Below are positions 9,479-20,701 of a stretch of DNA of 64,000 bases, one piece after another. Location of the stretch: contig CM042151.1 of assembly GCA_023376005.1 (NCBI GenBank), forward strand, positions 80,830,199 through 80,894,198, written 5' to 3'. Position 1 is the first letter of the stretch; every line of letters begins with the position of its first letter. The notes under the pieces are model-generated. The model had not been told where the DNA came from, did no database searches, and saw only the letters and a list, made by a program, of their open reading frames with translations. The DNA comes from Doryteuthis pealeii. Its lineage: Eukaryota > Mollusca > Cephalopoda > Myopsida > Loliginidae. The position numbers and the translations under genes are program-made.

Positions 9479-10700
9479 TATTAATATAATTCTGTAAATA
9501 AGAAGTGACATAACCTCAGTAGAGATCAGCAATGGCAGTATATAAACGAATATTGAATAGACAAAAAATACCAACTTAAAATTCTAGGGAAATGTAAAAG
9601 TATTATATTCTAAAAATGGTGATATACAGGGTATTTCAAAAAATTTGATAACATCCGAGATGTACAGGATGTTTTGGAAAAATTGATTTAGTTTCATAAT
9701 CTAATAACTTGACTCTCAATCAAATGATCTAAAATTTTTAACTCTTTGACTACTTTAAACCGCTCAGAGCAGCTTTCCAACCAGGAACTGTTACTATGCA
9801 TACTACATCCAAACAAAGTACAAAAACTGATGATTAGTGAATTATAACTGAGCCAAAAGACTCAGATTACAATAATAATAGGACTTTATTTGAATAGAAT
9901 GAATGTCCCTTTTTCCCTCTGTTTGTTGAGTAGCAGAGACTTTGTCTCTTCTCCCAGCAATAGACATTGTCTCTCACCTCTGCATTGAAATATAAAGCCC
10001 GCATGCCCATCAAGCTCAAGTAAGACTTTCATCAGTTTTGTACCCTTTTCATATACTGCTTGTTCATAGAACAATATGGGACATGTTTGTGTACTCTTGT
10101 CAATACATCTTGTATGCATATTACATTTGAATTAAATGTTTTTATGCGTGTAAATAAACTTTTATTTTCCTGCCATTTATTCAGTGTTAGGGTATCATGG
10201 ATATACTAATGCTAATATTGGACCTTGGTGAATGGGGATGCAAATAAATATCCTCCCTAGCATCAGAAAAATCAATAGATGTAGAGTTGTTATGATTTTA
10301 GTGGCCATCCTTCAGGCTTCAAGCAAGAGCGCTGTCCAGTGGAGATCCTTTGTGTTAAGCAGAGCGCGATCCTTAGTGAAGAATCCTTTGGTTGCTCCTT
10401 GGTGTCCCTTACTATTGGGTATGATCCTTTGGTCATTACTTGGTGCTCCTCAGTGTTCATGTCGTTCGACAATAAATGCAAATGGATATCTGTCAATATC
10501 AGCCGATTAGTTAACCAACCATGTATTTAGGCTGTTAATTGGCTGAGGTTTAAACCACATGACCTTGTTTAGTCTATAAATTTAAGTGGTGTATTGTAGC
10601 ATGGCTTATATCACCAAAATAATCCAACAAAAGTTGATATAAATCCTGATAATTTTCACAAGAAAATCGTTTGAGAAATTAGTGAAAACCTTTTTATAAG
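9479..10700. other. Downstream flank of the minus-strand zinc-finger gene; no second gene supported
   Basis: A short minus-strand frame at 9886-10119 (77 residues) has no motif I recognise and is broken in copy B, where errors prevent a verdict. At 10325-10475 a degenerate direct repeat ('gaatcctttggt...', 'gatcctttggtcatta') is present. The 3' UTR of the 10701-11483 gene is probably here; its poly(A) site is not defined. Confidence 0.5.
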
Positions 10701-11483
10701 TCACGTTTCATCCTGATGATGTCTTTGTACATGTTGATTTAAATTGGATCTGGTTCTGAATGTAGATTCACAATTTTCACATGAAAATGATTTTTCTCCA
10801 GTATGTGTTCGTAAATGTACCACTAAATTTGAAGTCTGTGAAAAAGAGGAACCACACACTTCACAAGAATATGGCTTTTCTCCAGTGTGTGTCCGTGTAT
10901 GTTGCACCAATTGTGACTTCCATGAAAAAGAAAACTCACACAATTCACAAGAGTATGGTTTTTCTCCAGTGTGTGTTCTTATATGTATCATTAAACTTGA
11001 CTTTTGTGAAAAGGAAGATCCACAGACATCACAAGAATATGGTTTCTCCCCAGTATGTGTTCGCATATGTATCACTAAACTTGACTTCTGTGAAAAGGAA
11101 GATTCACACACATTGCAAGGATATGGTTTCTCTCCAGTGTGAGTTCGAATGTGTCGTACCAAATGTGATTTTGCTGAAAAGGAAGATCTACACACTTCAC
11201 AAGAATATGGTTTCTCTTCGGTGTGTGTTCGTTTATGTTTCACCAAAGATGACTTCTCTGAAAATGAAGACCCACACACATCACAAAAGTAAGGTTCTTC
11301 TCCAGTGTGCGTTTGCTGATGTCTTTTCAAAAGGGAATTGTTAGAAAATTCCAGTCCGCACAGCTCACAGGAATATTTCTCTCCAGTGTGTTTTTTCACG
11401 TGTCTTTTTAATGCTGAACTCATGAAAAATGTTGATCCACAAATTTCACACAGATAACATTTTTCTTTGGTAAAATCTTCCAT
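10701..11483 (-). CDS. Poly-C2H2 zinc-finger protein, nine fingers
   Basis: The 260-residue protein is nine C2H2 fingers almost end to end, first finger at about residues 10-32 and second at about 37-59. Most linkers are TGEKP. Linker 1-2 is TGEK without Pro, one residue short; linker 2-3 is TGEEP and 3-4 is TEEKP. Fingers 5 and 6 have the same predicted contact residues (Gln, Ser, Ile at helix positions -1, 3, 6), suggesting a recent finger duplication. The N-terminus starts MEDF, comparable to MEKY of the protein at 1139, so the two are probably paralogues. No effector domain. Expected role: nuclear DNA binding, targets unknown. One coding exon, with an acceptor about 100 bases upstream. 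The copy at 45421-46217 is broken by many indels. Confidence 0.92.
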   Translation of the reverse strand: MEDFTKEKCYLCEICGSTFFMSSALKRHVKKHTGEKYSCELCGLEFSNNSLLKRHQQTHTGEEPYFCDVCGSSFSEKSSLVKHKRTHTEEKPYSCEVCRSSFSAKSHLVRHIRTHTGEKPYPCNVCESSFSQKSSLVIHMRTHTGEKPYSCDVCGSSFSQKSSLMIHIRTHTGEKPYSCELCEFSFSWKSQLVQHTRTHTGEKPYSCEVCGSSFSQTSNLVVHLRTHTGEKSFSCENCESTFRTRSNLNQHVQRHHQDET

Positions 11484-11582
11484 ATTTTCTTTTTTGAGTT
11501 TAGATTAGAAATTTCATCCAATCAAATTCCAGAATGATGGTTAATGTATACAACATCTGATTTTCTGTTCATTCCAGAACAT

Positions 11583-11600
11583 CTGTAAAAATAAGAAAAG
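11583..11600 (-). other. Predicted 3' splice site of the minus-strand zinc-finger exon
   Basis: On the minus strand 'ttcttatttttacag' ends in AG at 11584-11583, followed by 'atgttctggaat'. The corresponding exon of the gene at 1139 begins 'atattccagtat'. The parallel placement supports a common gene structure. Confidence 0.5.
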
Positions 11601-11824
11601 AATCTTTAATATCATGAGGAAAGATAGAATAAGCAAATGAATGCAGTTGCATTATTTCAATGTACATTTCAATATATATAGTATTATGTGTGTGTATAAG
11701 TAACACAATATATATATACTTGTTGACACTTATCCATGTAGAACCACTTTCACATAGATATACGTACACAGAAATATATATATATATATATGTGTGTGTG
11801 TATTTGGGCAGCATTTTTTCATTT

Positions 11825-12226
11825 ATGCATGTTGAATTAAACAAAAGACATCTCCTGTTTAACAATTTTATTTGTGATTTTTTCAAGTTTTCTGGCCAAC
11901 TTTTTAATATTTGGGTGGAATTCGTGGATTAGTCCACCAAAGTTCATGTCCTGAGTACTTTCGGCACTTCGAAGTGCCATCATCAGGGGTGATGTGTTCC
12001 AGTTTTTCAAATTATATTAATGGATGTGGAGGCTGGAAGGAAAAGAATTGATAGAGAAAGTGTTATAGGCATTTTAAAATGTGAGTACTGCATTGGAAAT
12101 TAATTTTGTTTAAGGATGGTTTATATTGTTTTATGTATAAAGCTTCTAGTATTTGGAAAAACTTGAAAAAATCACAAATAAAATTGTTAAACAGGAGATG
12201 TGTCTTTTGTTTAATTCAAGATGCAT
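11825..12226. mobile_element. Fold-back element FB2, 67-bp inverted ends
   Basis: The left arm (11825-11891) and right arm (12158-12226) are reverse complements apart from a two-base insertion and a single mismatch. Shared core: 'acatctcctgtttaacaatt'. The element is flanked by (TA)/(TG) tracts. The interior holds a hammerhead-like motif on the minus strand. Copy B (46560-47035) has the same outer arms but a different left interior that extends the inverted homology ('aaatttccaatgcagcattc'). Confidence 0.85.
11959..11986 (-). ncRNA. Hammerhead-ribozyme-like motif
   Basis: The minus strand reads CTGATGA, T, GGCACT, TCGA, AGTGCC, GAAA: both conserved core boxes with a perfect six-pair stem II between them. 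One extra base sits between CTGATGA and stem II, unlike canonical hammerheads, and stems I and III are weak. Activity is therefore doubtful. Absent from copy B. Confidence 0.35.
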
Positions 12227-12723
12227 ATATATATATAAGTTAAGGTAGTGGAGACATAAAGTTAACGGTGCTTGGTTACTGACAGTTTCTGGCTAATGCA
12301 AGCACTTGGTTTGAGAATCCAAGGTGAGAACCTCTCAGTAACCTAGTGCCAGTGACACTACCATAATTTAAATATGCATGCTCTATCCAAGATATTGAGC
12401 ACTATTTAAATATAACACACTGTATCATTGATATATGCAGTGAGTCCACAAAGTTTGTGTGTACTTCAAAATTCATTAAAGTACACATGGACTTTATGGA
12501 CACCTGGAAAAAAAATATTTATCAATGAGTATGGTTGGCATTATCACAGTTGAAGAGGCAGTAGTAAGCCAACGTACAGTATTATTAGGAGAGTGCTCAA
12601 TATTTGTGATAGAGCATTAATGAATAAATGAATAAATGAATAATAAATATATATTTTAGTATATATTTATTTGTATAGAAACAAGTCTGCTACTTTTGGT
12701 TTTATGCTATCCAAACTTAAACA
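12227..12723. other. Intergenic, no gene seen
   Basis: AT-rich, with an (AATGAATA)-type short repeat at about 12617-12645. The order is conserved in copy B. Confidence 0.55.
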
Positions 12724-12892
12724 AATGAGTAGCACAGCTTAGGTAATCTGTATGGTAAAGTGGGGGACTGACGGTAGGTGTGGCGCTCCACCTTAGCAAA
12801 ATCAATCTCCCTGGTCTCACACTAGCAAAAAGTGGATAGACTCTCTTGCTGTCTGGCTGATGCCAACAATAGGCCACTCTGCCAACTTTACT
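12724..12892 (+). repeat. SINE family 1, headless copy
   Basis: It contains 'gtagcacagctta', 'ggtaaagtgg', 'ggtaggtgtggcgctc', 'gatagactctcttgctgtct' and 'ggccactctgccaacttt', parallel to 31692-31924. Copy B: about 47525-47700. Confidence 0.7.
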
Positions 12893-13295
12893 TACTTCCT
12901 ATCCTTAAGATGTCCATTACTGTAAAAGCTTTTGAATAAGGATTTGGTGTTGGTTAGTCTGACTTATGTCTATTTTTAGAATTTATCAAATGTACTTTTT
13001 TTTTTACTGATAGGAAATTGTAGAAAAAAATTTGGGTTCTATTTCTTAAATCTGTTTTTTTTTTTTTTTTTTTTGTTTGTAAAAACAATACTACTTAGGA
13101 ACAGTTACAGGAGTATGGGCTGAGTTTATTACACCCCTCAAGAAGAATACTGAGAGGACCATGCAGTTTTTGCACTAGCTATTGCATGAGTTTAAGTTTG
13201 TGTATGTCTTCTCATGTTAAAAATACTTTTTGTTAATCTAGACAGGTGGGGGTCTGGAAAATATATACTTGGTTATGTGCTTCACTCCTGGGGAT

Positions 13296-13795
13296 CTTTT
13301 ATCATATACACTCAAAATTTGAGTATGCAAACTTAGACGGTCCTTATTGTTTTACAAAACGAGTTTTAATAAATACATGCCTGGTATTATATATTTATAT
13401 ATAGCTTGTTTTATTTTAATATATACTTAAAGTTATCTAACGAAAAAAGAAAATTATTTACAAACAAGAAATAGTCATTTTTTTAGTATCAAGAGGTTAA
13501 CCAGAAAGTTTACAAATGAATAAATACCTACAATCTTATGTAAAATGTAAGTGTAAAATATTCAAAATAATTATCTAATTAATAATCAATAGATGCATGC
13601 AACATTTTATTTGGGGGGGGGGTGACAGAACTAAGTTCCCATTGTAAATTGTTTTATTTCTTTACTCCTTTAATAGATTTTATGATTTTACTTAATTATG
13701 ATACAAATTCTGACACTAAATTTTTAACTCCCACCCCATCAAGCAAAACCTTTCAAAAATTAATGTTTACACTGCCCGGAAGGCTTCCTTTTTTT
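13296..13795 (+). repeat. Dispersed repeat family E
   Basis: Blocks 'caaaatttgagtatgcaaac', 'aataaatacatgcctggtat' and 'actgcccggaagg' recur in the same order, reversed, at 28262-28592 and, diverged, at 61196-61478. A G-tract and a plus-strand open frame (13622-13870) fall inside it; the frame is not a gene. Type of element unknown. Confidence 0.7.
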
Positions 13796-13894
13796 CAGTT
13801 GTACATAATGCTGTATGACATATTTTGTTGTGTACATTCATCCACATTCCTGAATAGACACCAATTCTAAACAAGCACCTGTGCTTCTTAGTGA

Positions 13895-14052
13895 CAGGTA
13901 GTTTTTTTGTTTTTTTTATCCAACTTGTTTGCCACGGGTAGGATGTGACACTAGGTTGCAAGTATGGGGCGACCGGCAAGGAACGAACTTACTATTCAGT
14001 AGTAATGAATGTGCGTGGCTAGCTTGATAACCATTACACCACAATCGGGACG
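13895..14052 (-). repeat. SINE family 3 (tRNA-headed), minus strand
   Basis: Reversed, it begins 'gattgtggtgtaatggttat' (A box) and 'agttcgttccttgcc' (B-box region), and ends 'tgtcacatcctacccgtgg'. The plus-strand relative is at 26810-26940. Confidence 0.65.
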
Positions 14053-14059
14053 CTCTTTC

Positions 14060-14345
14060 TTAATGACTAGTAAACAAAACCAGCTGGGATGGTAGTTGTT
14101 TAGATCTGAGCCGCTTACTAAGTTACTATAAATAAAACTGCTAGGATTGTAGGGTTTTGAATATGCGTTGTTTACAACTGATTACAATAAACACGTGGGA
14201 TGTTGCTTACTGATTAATAGTAAATAAAAACTGCTGGAATTGTATGTGTACATATCTGTGTTGCTTGCGGTGGGCATTTAGATGTGTGTTGTTTACACCG
14301 GGCTCCGGTTAGGATAAATAAAAATTGTTGGAGTGGTGTGAATTT
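14060..14345. repeat. Degenerate ~58-bp tandem repeat
   Basis: About five imperfect units, each with 'taaataaaa-ctgctgg-attgta' followed by 'tttagat-tgtgttgcttac'. Some units are shortened. Conserved in copy B (about 48860-49165). Confidence 0.6.
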
Positions 14346-15489
14346 AAATATGCACTGCTTAAATATTTTTTAAAATCTCTTGCGCAAGAAAAAGCATAAT
14401 TTTAGATAAATTATTTATAAAATTTTTGGACAATTCTCAGATTCATACGTATTGAACTTAATTTTTCGAAAAAATTATTTTGAAGTTAATTAAATTGAAA
14501 ACGTCCTAACTCAAACTTATATAACTACTTAGTTATAAATTGCAAATACATACTAAATAATTCATAATATAAGGAATATTTATTCTTTTTAAATACAGGC
14601 AAAATTTTTAAAGGGAATTGTTAAAATTTACAAAGCTAGATTGCTTTAAAAAACGAACGAATAAATAAACAAATTCTGAATAATTTTAAGTTATATTTTT
14701 GTTTACAATAAAACAAGACAAAACAAAACCTTATCGTTATCAAATTCAATCGACCACACGCATACTTGAAAAATTAAAATAATACCCGTAAAGAAATTTA
14801 GTAAATTAAACATAGATTTTATCTAAATATAAACAAAAGTAGTAATTATTCAACCATTAACTTTTACACACTATGCAACATTATTTTCTTTTGAATTTCT
14901 TTCTTTTAACAGAAAATAGCCTTTAAAATTTCAATAAATAGAATTCTTAAAAACGAATAAAGTTACTTTTAAATAATTATCATTTGTTTGAAAATAAACC
15001 ACACAAAATATCAATTCTAAAAAAAACAAAAAAACTTCGAAGCACCGTACTGTAAAAAAAGGATAGAAAATAAGTGATGCCTTTCAAATTATACTTACGC
15101 ATATCTGTGTTTTTTCGTCTGATTTTCTCTCCAAAAAGTAATTGAAAACGAGAGGAAAATGAGAAAATATTAAATGAAATAAATATCAAACAGTTAATTT
15201 CTTTGATTATAAGTTTGAGATACGTTAAAATATTTTTGTCTGTACAAATGTACAATGGACAAGGGAGATAATCGATATCGAACAGTTGAAAACAATACAA
15301 GTTTGCTACCAATTTCTTTTATGTTAATCATCTGTTTTTATTAATGTTTATTGAATATTCCTTGAAATATTGACTCATTTAAAACAATATGCATATTATT
15401 GTTTAGAAATTAGCTAATTAGTCAGTATTGATTCTATGAAATAAAAAAAAGTATGGTTATTTCAAAAGTATATAAAACTTTAATGCTTT
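14346..15489. other. AT-rich intergenic, no gene seen
   Basis: Very AT-rich with no domain-bearing frame. A minus-strand open frame (14980-15312) is dominated by AT-rich codons and is not conserved as an open frame in copy B. Confidence 0.6.
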
Positions 15490-15491
15490 TA

Positions 15492-15711
15492 CAGGGTGGT
15501 CCGAAAATCTTGTCACCCCTACATATTTTTTTTTAAATGTAAAATTATTACATAATACCAAACGAAATACTGGAAAATAATTCAATTTTTAAAGATTTTT
15601 TTAGCGGTAAAATAATTACATAACTTATATCGTATATTATTGAAACAAAAAATAAATAAAGTTAAGGCTATAGAGAAACATTAGGGGTGACAAGACTTTC
15701 GGACCGACCTG
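15492..15711. mobile_element. MITE M2, Tc1/mariner-like, 220 bp
   Basis: The ends form ~31-base inverted repeats: left 'cagggtggtccgaaaatctt', right the complement of 'aagactttcggaccgacctg', extended by gtcacccct. TA flanks both ends (15490-15491, 15712-15713). Non-coding. Copy B: 50331-50545. Confidence 0.85.
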
Positions 15712-15713
15712 TA

Positions 15714-16454
15714 CTTTTGTATAAAAATTGATTTTTTTTTTTTTACCCGTGATTGATTTTATTTTTATACGCGACCACATTTGAGTGAAAAATGCGGTTC
15801 AAAATAATTTTACACCGATTGTTAAAGAAAAGATCTATATATTAATACTCTAGTACCTAAGTGTCACACTTTAACCTCCCCCCCCCACGATCCGGAGGGG
15901 CTTCGTATTTGGAGAGTGGGTAGGGGAGTAGATTGGGTAGTGTCGTCAGCCCAGCTAAACCATTCCGTTTTTATAATGAAGAATGAAAGGGAAGAAAAAG
16001 GACATGCTACACATCAGAAAAATAGGATAAGATTGAAAGAAAGAAAGGGAACAGAGAGTGAGGGAAAGATAGAGAGGGGTGTGACAGCACATAAGTGATA
16101 ACGTTAATCTGTTTCAATGGAATGAAATGAAAAGATAAAAAGAAAGAAAAAGAAAGAAAAAGAAAGAAAGATTGAGAGAGAGAGAGAGAGTTAAATCAAG
16201 ATTATTACAATTTTTATATATTGAACTATTTTTTAATAGCTCTTAAGTATATACACCAAAATTTGTAATAGTTAAATTATCACACCATGGTATATCCACA
16301 GGTCCTGCTAATATAAAATAATTATCCTTTCTGTTCAAATATTCTTATAAAAATCAATAATTTCATGAAGATAAAGGGAAAAAATCACATGACTTTTCCC
16401 TAATTATGTCTTATTTATTTAAATGCATTTTTTTTTGATATACATTTCTCTTTG
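15714..16454. other. Intergenic with polypurine tract
   Basis: No gene seen. A GAAA-rich/(GA)n purine tract spans about 16110-16190 and is longer in copy B (about 50990-51085). Confidence 0.6.
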
Positions 16455-16775
16455 TGCTCTTAGTAGCGAGGCTACAGTTATGGAGCTTTGGGGAGTGTGG
16501 ATTATTCCTTCATTGCCATGACACTCATCCATTCTGACCTGGAGTGGTAGTACCTGTTAGGTTTCCATCAATGGGTCAATTAGAAATTATTGCAAATTAT
16601 TTGTATTATGTAGGAATACTTCATATCATATATCACCATGAGCAAAAAAAAGAAAAAAACTTAAAAATAACCACCACAAAAATGTAAGGGAAAATGTAAA
16701 TGAATGTGATTTCCTAACCTCTTGGTATAAAATAACCCCAAACTTGTTGACATGCCATTAAAATCAATCAATGAT
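16455..16775 (+). repeat. Dispersed repeat family D, with shared tail
   Basis: 'gagctttggggagtgtgg', 'gacctggagtggtagtacct' and 'gttaggtttcc', then the tail 'acttgttgacatgccattaa' and (ATCA)n. The same block order as 4232-4516. Copy B: about 51370-51690. Confidence 0.65.
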
Positions 16776-16841
16776 TTTCATATTTTAGTATTATCTGCGT
16801 TATTCAGACTATTGTACCATTTTTATTGTTATTGTACAACG

Positions 16842-16873
16842 TTTCGGCCGATATGTCCTCCGGCCTTCTTCAG
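16842..16873 (-). ncRNA. Hammerhead-ribozyme-like motif
   Basis: Minus strand: CTGAAGA, A, GGCCG, a ten-base loop, CGGCC, GAAA, then CGTTG. Same architecture, including the one extra base, as at 11959-11986. Stems I and III are not evident. Confidence 0.3.
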
Positions 16874-16913
16874 GTATTTCTTGTCGGACTCGGAACCTTT
16901 TTTCGAAATTTGT

Positions 16914-17056
16914 CCTAGGATTGAGTTATGTTTGAAAAAAAAAAATCCATTTTAACAGGTTCTAATTTGTCATAATTCGCAATTAAGTAAAAACTAACCC
17001 ATCTCTTACTTCCCAATCTGCTTGTCACTCCACCCCCATCTCTCTATATATCTTAA
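16914..17056 (+). repeat. Direct repeat, unit 1
   Basis: 'tcctaggattgagttatgtt' to 'catctctctatatatc' recurs at 18365-18510 with few differences. Unit 1 follows a family D repeat and unit 2 follows a 5S-headed SINE. Both of these end in the same tail. Confidence 0.8.
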
Positions 17057-18130
17057 CTCCTCCTCCTTATATATGTAGTTTTCTCTGTGAAATAAAGAGA
17101 GATATTGGAAGAGCGTGAGAAGGATATTGAACTTCCCCACTTTATTGTAAGTTGATATTCATCAGCAACCAGTCCTTATTCTTCTCACCATCTTGGTTCT
17201 TAATAGAATTCAAGCATTAGGTTCATTTTAAATTTAATTAGATCAAATGTTCCTTTCTTAGAAATCTTACAAAATGATCTGAATACTTTTTTTTAATTCT
17301 CCAGTCTTATTTATTTTTTAAAAATGTAATTTGGTTGCTCACTTTTCCTGATCCCAGTTATCTACCAGAGCTCAATGGGTAACCCAATGGGTCACATTTT
17401 GTCTAGTATATATTGCATTGGTGTGTTACATACTGTTTTTATCTTTTATATATCTTCTACGGATCTGCTATATGGTGATTCTGTTATCTTTTATCTGGGC
17501 TTGGGCTGGATCTCTGGACTTTCTTCTGTCTTGGGCTTCTTGCTTGAATTCCTTGGCTCTTCATCCTGAATTGGATTTTCTTGTCCTGTATCCATTGCAT
17601 ATTCTTAATTAATGAAGACTTCTTTTTTTTAGATGCCTTTTATTTTTATATTTAACCCAAGACACACAAATATGTGGAGATTTTGGTCTCCATCTCATTC
17701 AGCACCCAGCCAAAAACTGATTTTCCTAAAATTAACAAAGAGGTCAAATTCAGGGTTAAATCTTGTCAATCAAATCCTGAATACTTTTCCATAAAACCAT
17801 TAGTTTGATTTTAACTACACTACACTACATAATTGATAGGTAACCCATCAATTATATAACATGTCGATGAGGACTCATGAAAGGATTCTTCTCTTGGTAC
17901 AGGCATATGGGTAACTGATGAAATATTCAAGATAGGCAGGACCTGACGCAATGGCTGATGGGTAAGATCTGAGAAGTTTTTGGTTCTGTTACGGCACTGA
18001 GGTTTTTGCAATACGGCTTCTTTTCCTCCAATTTGACTCTACAGCTGTACACAAACAGTGTGATTGTTCATTTGATGGTCACCAATGTTAACTGTGACAA
18101 TTGGATAACTTACATTACTTATCTCCTTCC
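17057..18130. other. Intergenic, no gene seen
   Basis: Two short overlapping plus-strand frames around 17375-17612 are rich in Leu/Ile/Ser without a domain and are broken in copy B. Nothing else is recognisable. Confidence 0.55.
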
Positions 18131-18312
18131 TGTCAGATGATCAAAGTTAAGCAACAATTGAATGTTCACTACTTAGATGGTGACGAAGGGTGGCACCGAA
18201 AAGGCAACCTGAGGCTTGTATGCCAGACTAAGCAAAAATTAGTAAATAATCTTAATCCTAACGTCAGGTAAAAAACTAGCCCTAGACTGATGACATGCCG
18301 TTAAAATCAATC
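18131..18312 (+). repeat. SINE with 5S-rRNA-like head
   Basis: 'gatcaaagttaagcaac' and 'actacttagatggtgac' parallel the 5S rRNA internal promoter (box A AAGCTAAGCAGGG..., box C ...TGGATGGGAGACC). The 3' end 'gatgacatgccgttaaaatc' is the tail shared with other SINEs. Copy B: about 53115-53305. Confidence 0.7.
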
Positions 18313-18364
18313 AACAATGGATAACGTACAGTATTGACTCAGATTACATACTAAAATATTCCTT

Positions 18365-18510
18365 TTTCCTAGGATTGAGTTATGTTTGAAGAAAAAAATC
18401 CTTTTTAATTGGTTCTAATTTGTCATAATTTTCAATTAAGTAAAAAACTGACCTGTCTCTTATTTCCCAATCTGCTTGTCACTCCCTCCCATCTCTCTAT
18501 ATATCATATA
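18365..18510 (+). repeat. Direct repeat, unit 2
   Basis: Counterpart of 16914-17056, with a few substitutions, adjoining a second 5S-like fragment. Confidence 0.8.
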
Positions 18511-18625
18511 TATGTCAGATGATCAAAGTTAAGCAACAATTGAATGTTCACTACTTAGATGGGTGACCACAGCAGTCAATGTAAGGTAACCTGTGCCAGA
18601 CTAAACAAAACTTAGTAGATAACAA
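18511..18625 (+). repeat. 5S-headed SINE, truncated second copy
   Basis: 'gtcagatgatcaaagttaag' to 'cttagatgggtgacc' is nearly identical to 18131-18180. Box C is intact here. The common tail is missing. Confidence 0.7.
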
Positions 18626-19289
18626 CACCAATCATTGGTCGATTTTACAGGAAGTGATTGCTAAACATTCTGGCTTTGTAAGACATACTTTATACCAGAT
18701 TAATTTATCTAAATTGATGGTATAATTTTTTCCAAGCGATGCAGAGGAAAATATTGTGGAATAACCCAAGACTGAGAAAATAATTATGAACTAGCAGGAC
18801 CTATGAATATACCACAGTATAATAAATGTTACAACGTTTGATATGTTTACTTAAGAGCTAATTCTAAATATTTCAATATGTAAAAAGTATTAAAAAACTT
18901 TACTTCACTCTCATTTTTTTTCTTCTTTAAATAATGGAATGGTCCATAATTAGCTGAGGGTGACAGCACTCATAAGAATGAGAATTTAGCAGATAAGTGA
19001 CATCAGATAATCAGCATTACATTTTGCATTGCATCTGGATGATTTGAAGTCTTATACTTTAATCAGGAGTTCTTCCAAATGATAACGAATTCAAGATTTG
19101 TAACACGCTACTTGATATATAGATACTTAGTTACCCTCTTCTATCAAAGGACAGCTACTGTCTTAATGCTTATGACTGAGGAAATCTGAAGATAATAGAC
19201 AATATCTGGTCACGACCAATTCAAATGTGCTGTTGTATAGCTGACCTGATGGACTTGCAATAAAACACAGACACCGTATTATATAAAAT
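18626..19289. other. Intergenic, no gene seen
   Basis: No coding or repeat signature recognised. Conserved in copy B with many indels. Confidence 0.5.
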
Positions 19290-19710
19290 AGGAACCCGAT
19301 CTTATATTTTCTTCGGTGTGTGGGTGGTAGGGCAATGAGTTTTCACAATTGAAAATGCAGATGGCTGGCAAAGCGGCGACGAGGTCTTACAGTTGAATGC
19401 CGAGGGTTGATGAAGGGAGGATAGAGGTTATCTTCTCGGCTGCTGCTGCGGGGACTGAATTGACCCTTCAATCCACTAAGCGTTTAATACAAGGAATATG
19501 CCCACGCATTTTGACTGTTTGATCTGATAACGGACATCTATATTTCTTATTTTCTCTTCACCGAAAGACTCCTCTCCATTTTCCTTTTCTCTATTTCTCT
19601 ATTTCTTCATTTCTCCCTGCTTCTTGACCGGAACCTCTCTTCCGTTTTTTTTAATATATATTTTCTCTTTGTCTTTTGCCGGAAGAGGGAAGCTCCCGCA
19701 ACGATAATGC
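19290..19710. other. Moderately GC-richer segment, unassigned
   Basis: 'gctggcaaagcggcgacgag', 'ggctgctgctgcggggact' and a pair of complementary 'ccggaacctctcttccg' / 'ccggaagagggaag' stretches (about 19629 and 19679) stand out. It may be part of a retroelement. No coding frame is supported. Confidence 0.35.
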
Positions 19711-20097
19711 AACATAATTAGAGAACCAAATTAAGTGAATGAATAGAACAGCTCTTAAAATTCTTTCATAAATTAGAAGAATGACATTCATCAAAAAAGT
19801 TTTTTTCCAAGAAACCTTATCTGTTAACCACTGCCCAAACCTCTAAAACTATGGTATTCTATTGCTTGATAGAATGCTGTGCTCTAACATCAAGTTAACA
19901 CAGCAACTTCTTTTTCGTGCGTCAATCTAATTCTTAACGAAACAGGAAGTGTAAAAGTTTATTTTTGTTACTTAAAGGAAAATGGTTTGTATAAAATGGG
20001 AGAATCAAATATTGTATAAATTTTTATTTACTTATTGTGTTTACAAATAGATAGCAACGGTTTTGCTGTATTGTCCCACAGGAACAAGTGATACATT

Positions 20098-20190
20098 TTG
20101 TCGGGGCTGTCCAAATTAATGAAGTTTTAGTTGCCGGGAGCCCTAGAGTCGGTATCAACAAATACAGCAAAGGCGATCTATCCCTTTCAC
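20098..20190 (-). repeat. SINE family 1 fragment, minus strand
   Basis: The complement reads 'tagcactagtgaaagggata', 'ctttgctgtatttgttga', 'taccgactctagggctcc', a diverged version of the SINE 3' region. It explains the short minus-strand frame here, which is not a gene. Confidence 0.55.
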
Positions 20191-20377
20191 TAGTGCTAGA
20201 CCAGGAATTTGTTTTCAGCTCTGAGGCAGAACGCCACATAACCTATCAGCTTCTCACTTTCCAATGACTTCATTTCAAATAAAATGCAGACAATGTTTTA
20301 GAAGTTTTTATAATTTAGTTGTATTAACTTCATGATTTTTCGACTGTTGCCTCATCTTATGTAGTATGAAAATTGTG

Positions 20378-20410
20378 TTTTAGCCGCCATGTATCCCTTG
20401 CCTTCCTCAG
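20378..20410 (-). ncRNA. Hammerhead-like motif, degenerate
   Basis: Minus strand: CTGAGGA, A, GGC-loop-GCGGCT, AAAAC. In copy B (about 55380-55405) stem II is better (GGCC/GGCC). The GAAA box is AAAA in both, so cleavage is unlikely. Confidence 0.25.
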
Positions 20411-20701
20411 GTTTTACCTGTGTATCCAACATAATACTAAACCCCTGACCTAACCAGGCAAATCATTATTATAGTTGGGCAATTGATCAAACAAGTGTTG
20501 AGGAACTGATGAAGATCTTATTCAAAGATAGCGCCATTGTTTTTGCTGGCTATCATTCCAACATGCATCATGAGAAGCATCATGATATTTTTAAAAAAAT
20601 TATGCTGTTTTCTACACAACTCAACGCATAAAATCCATGTTGGGTCATTCTAGTCTTTTCAAGTGTTTCTTGTTCAAACTCGAGGAATTGTTGAATTGAG
20701 C

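Noticed and set aside
15916..16098. Lys/Glu-rich short protein
   Set aside because: Produced by purine-rich low-complexity sequence and broken in copy B.
18131..18230. A 5S rRNA gene
   Set aside because: Only diverged promoter blocks match and a SINE tail follows.
20024..20239. Minus-strand frame with Ser/Thr/Cys-rich product
   Set aside because: It reads through a reversed SINE family 1 fragment.
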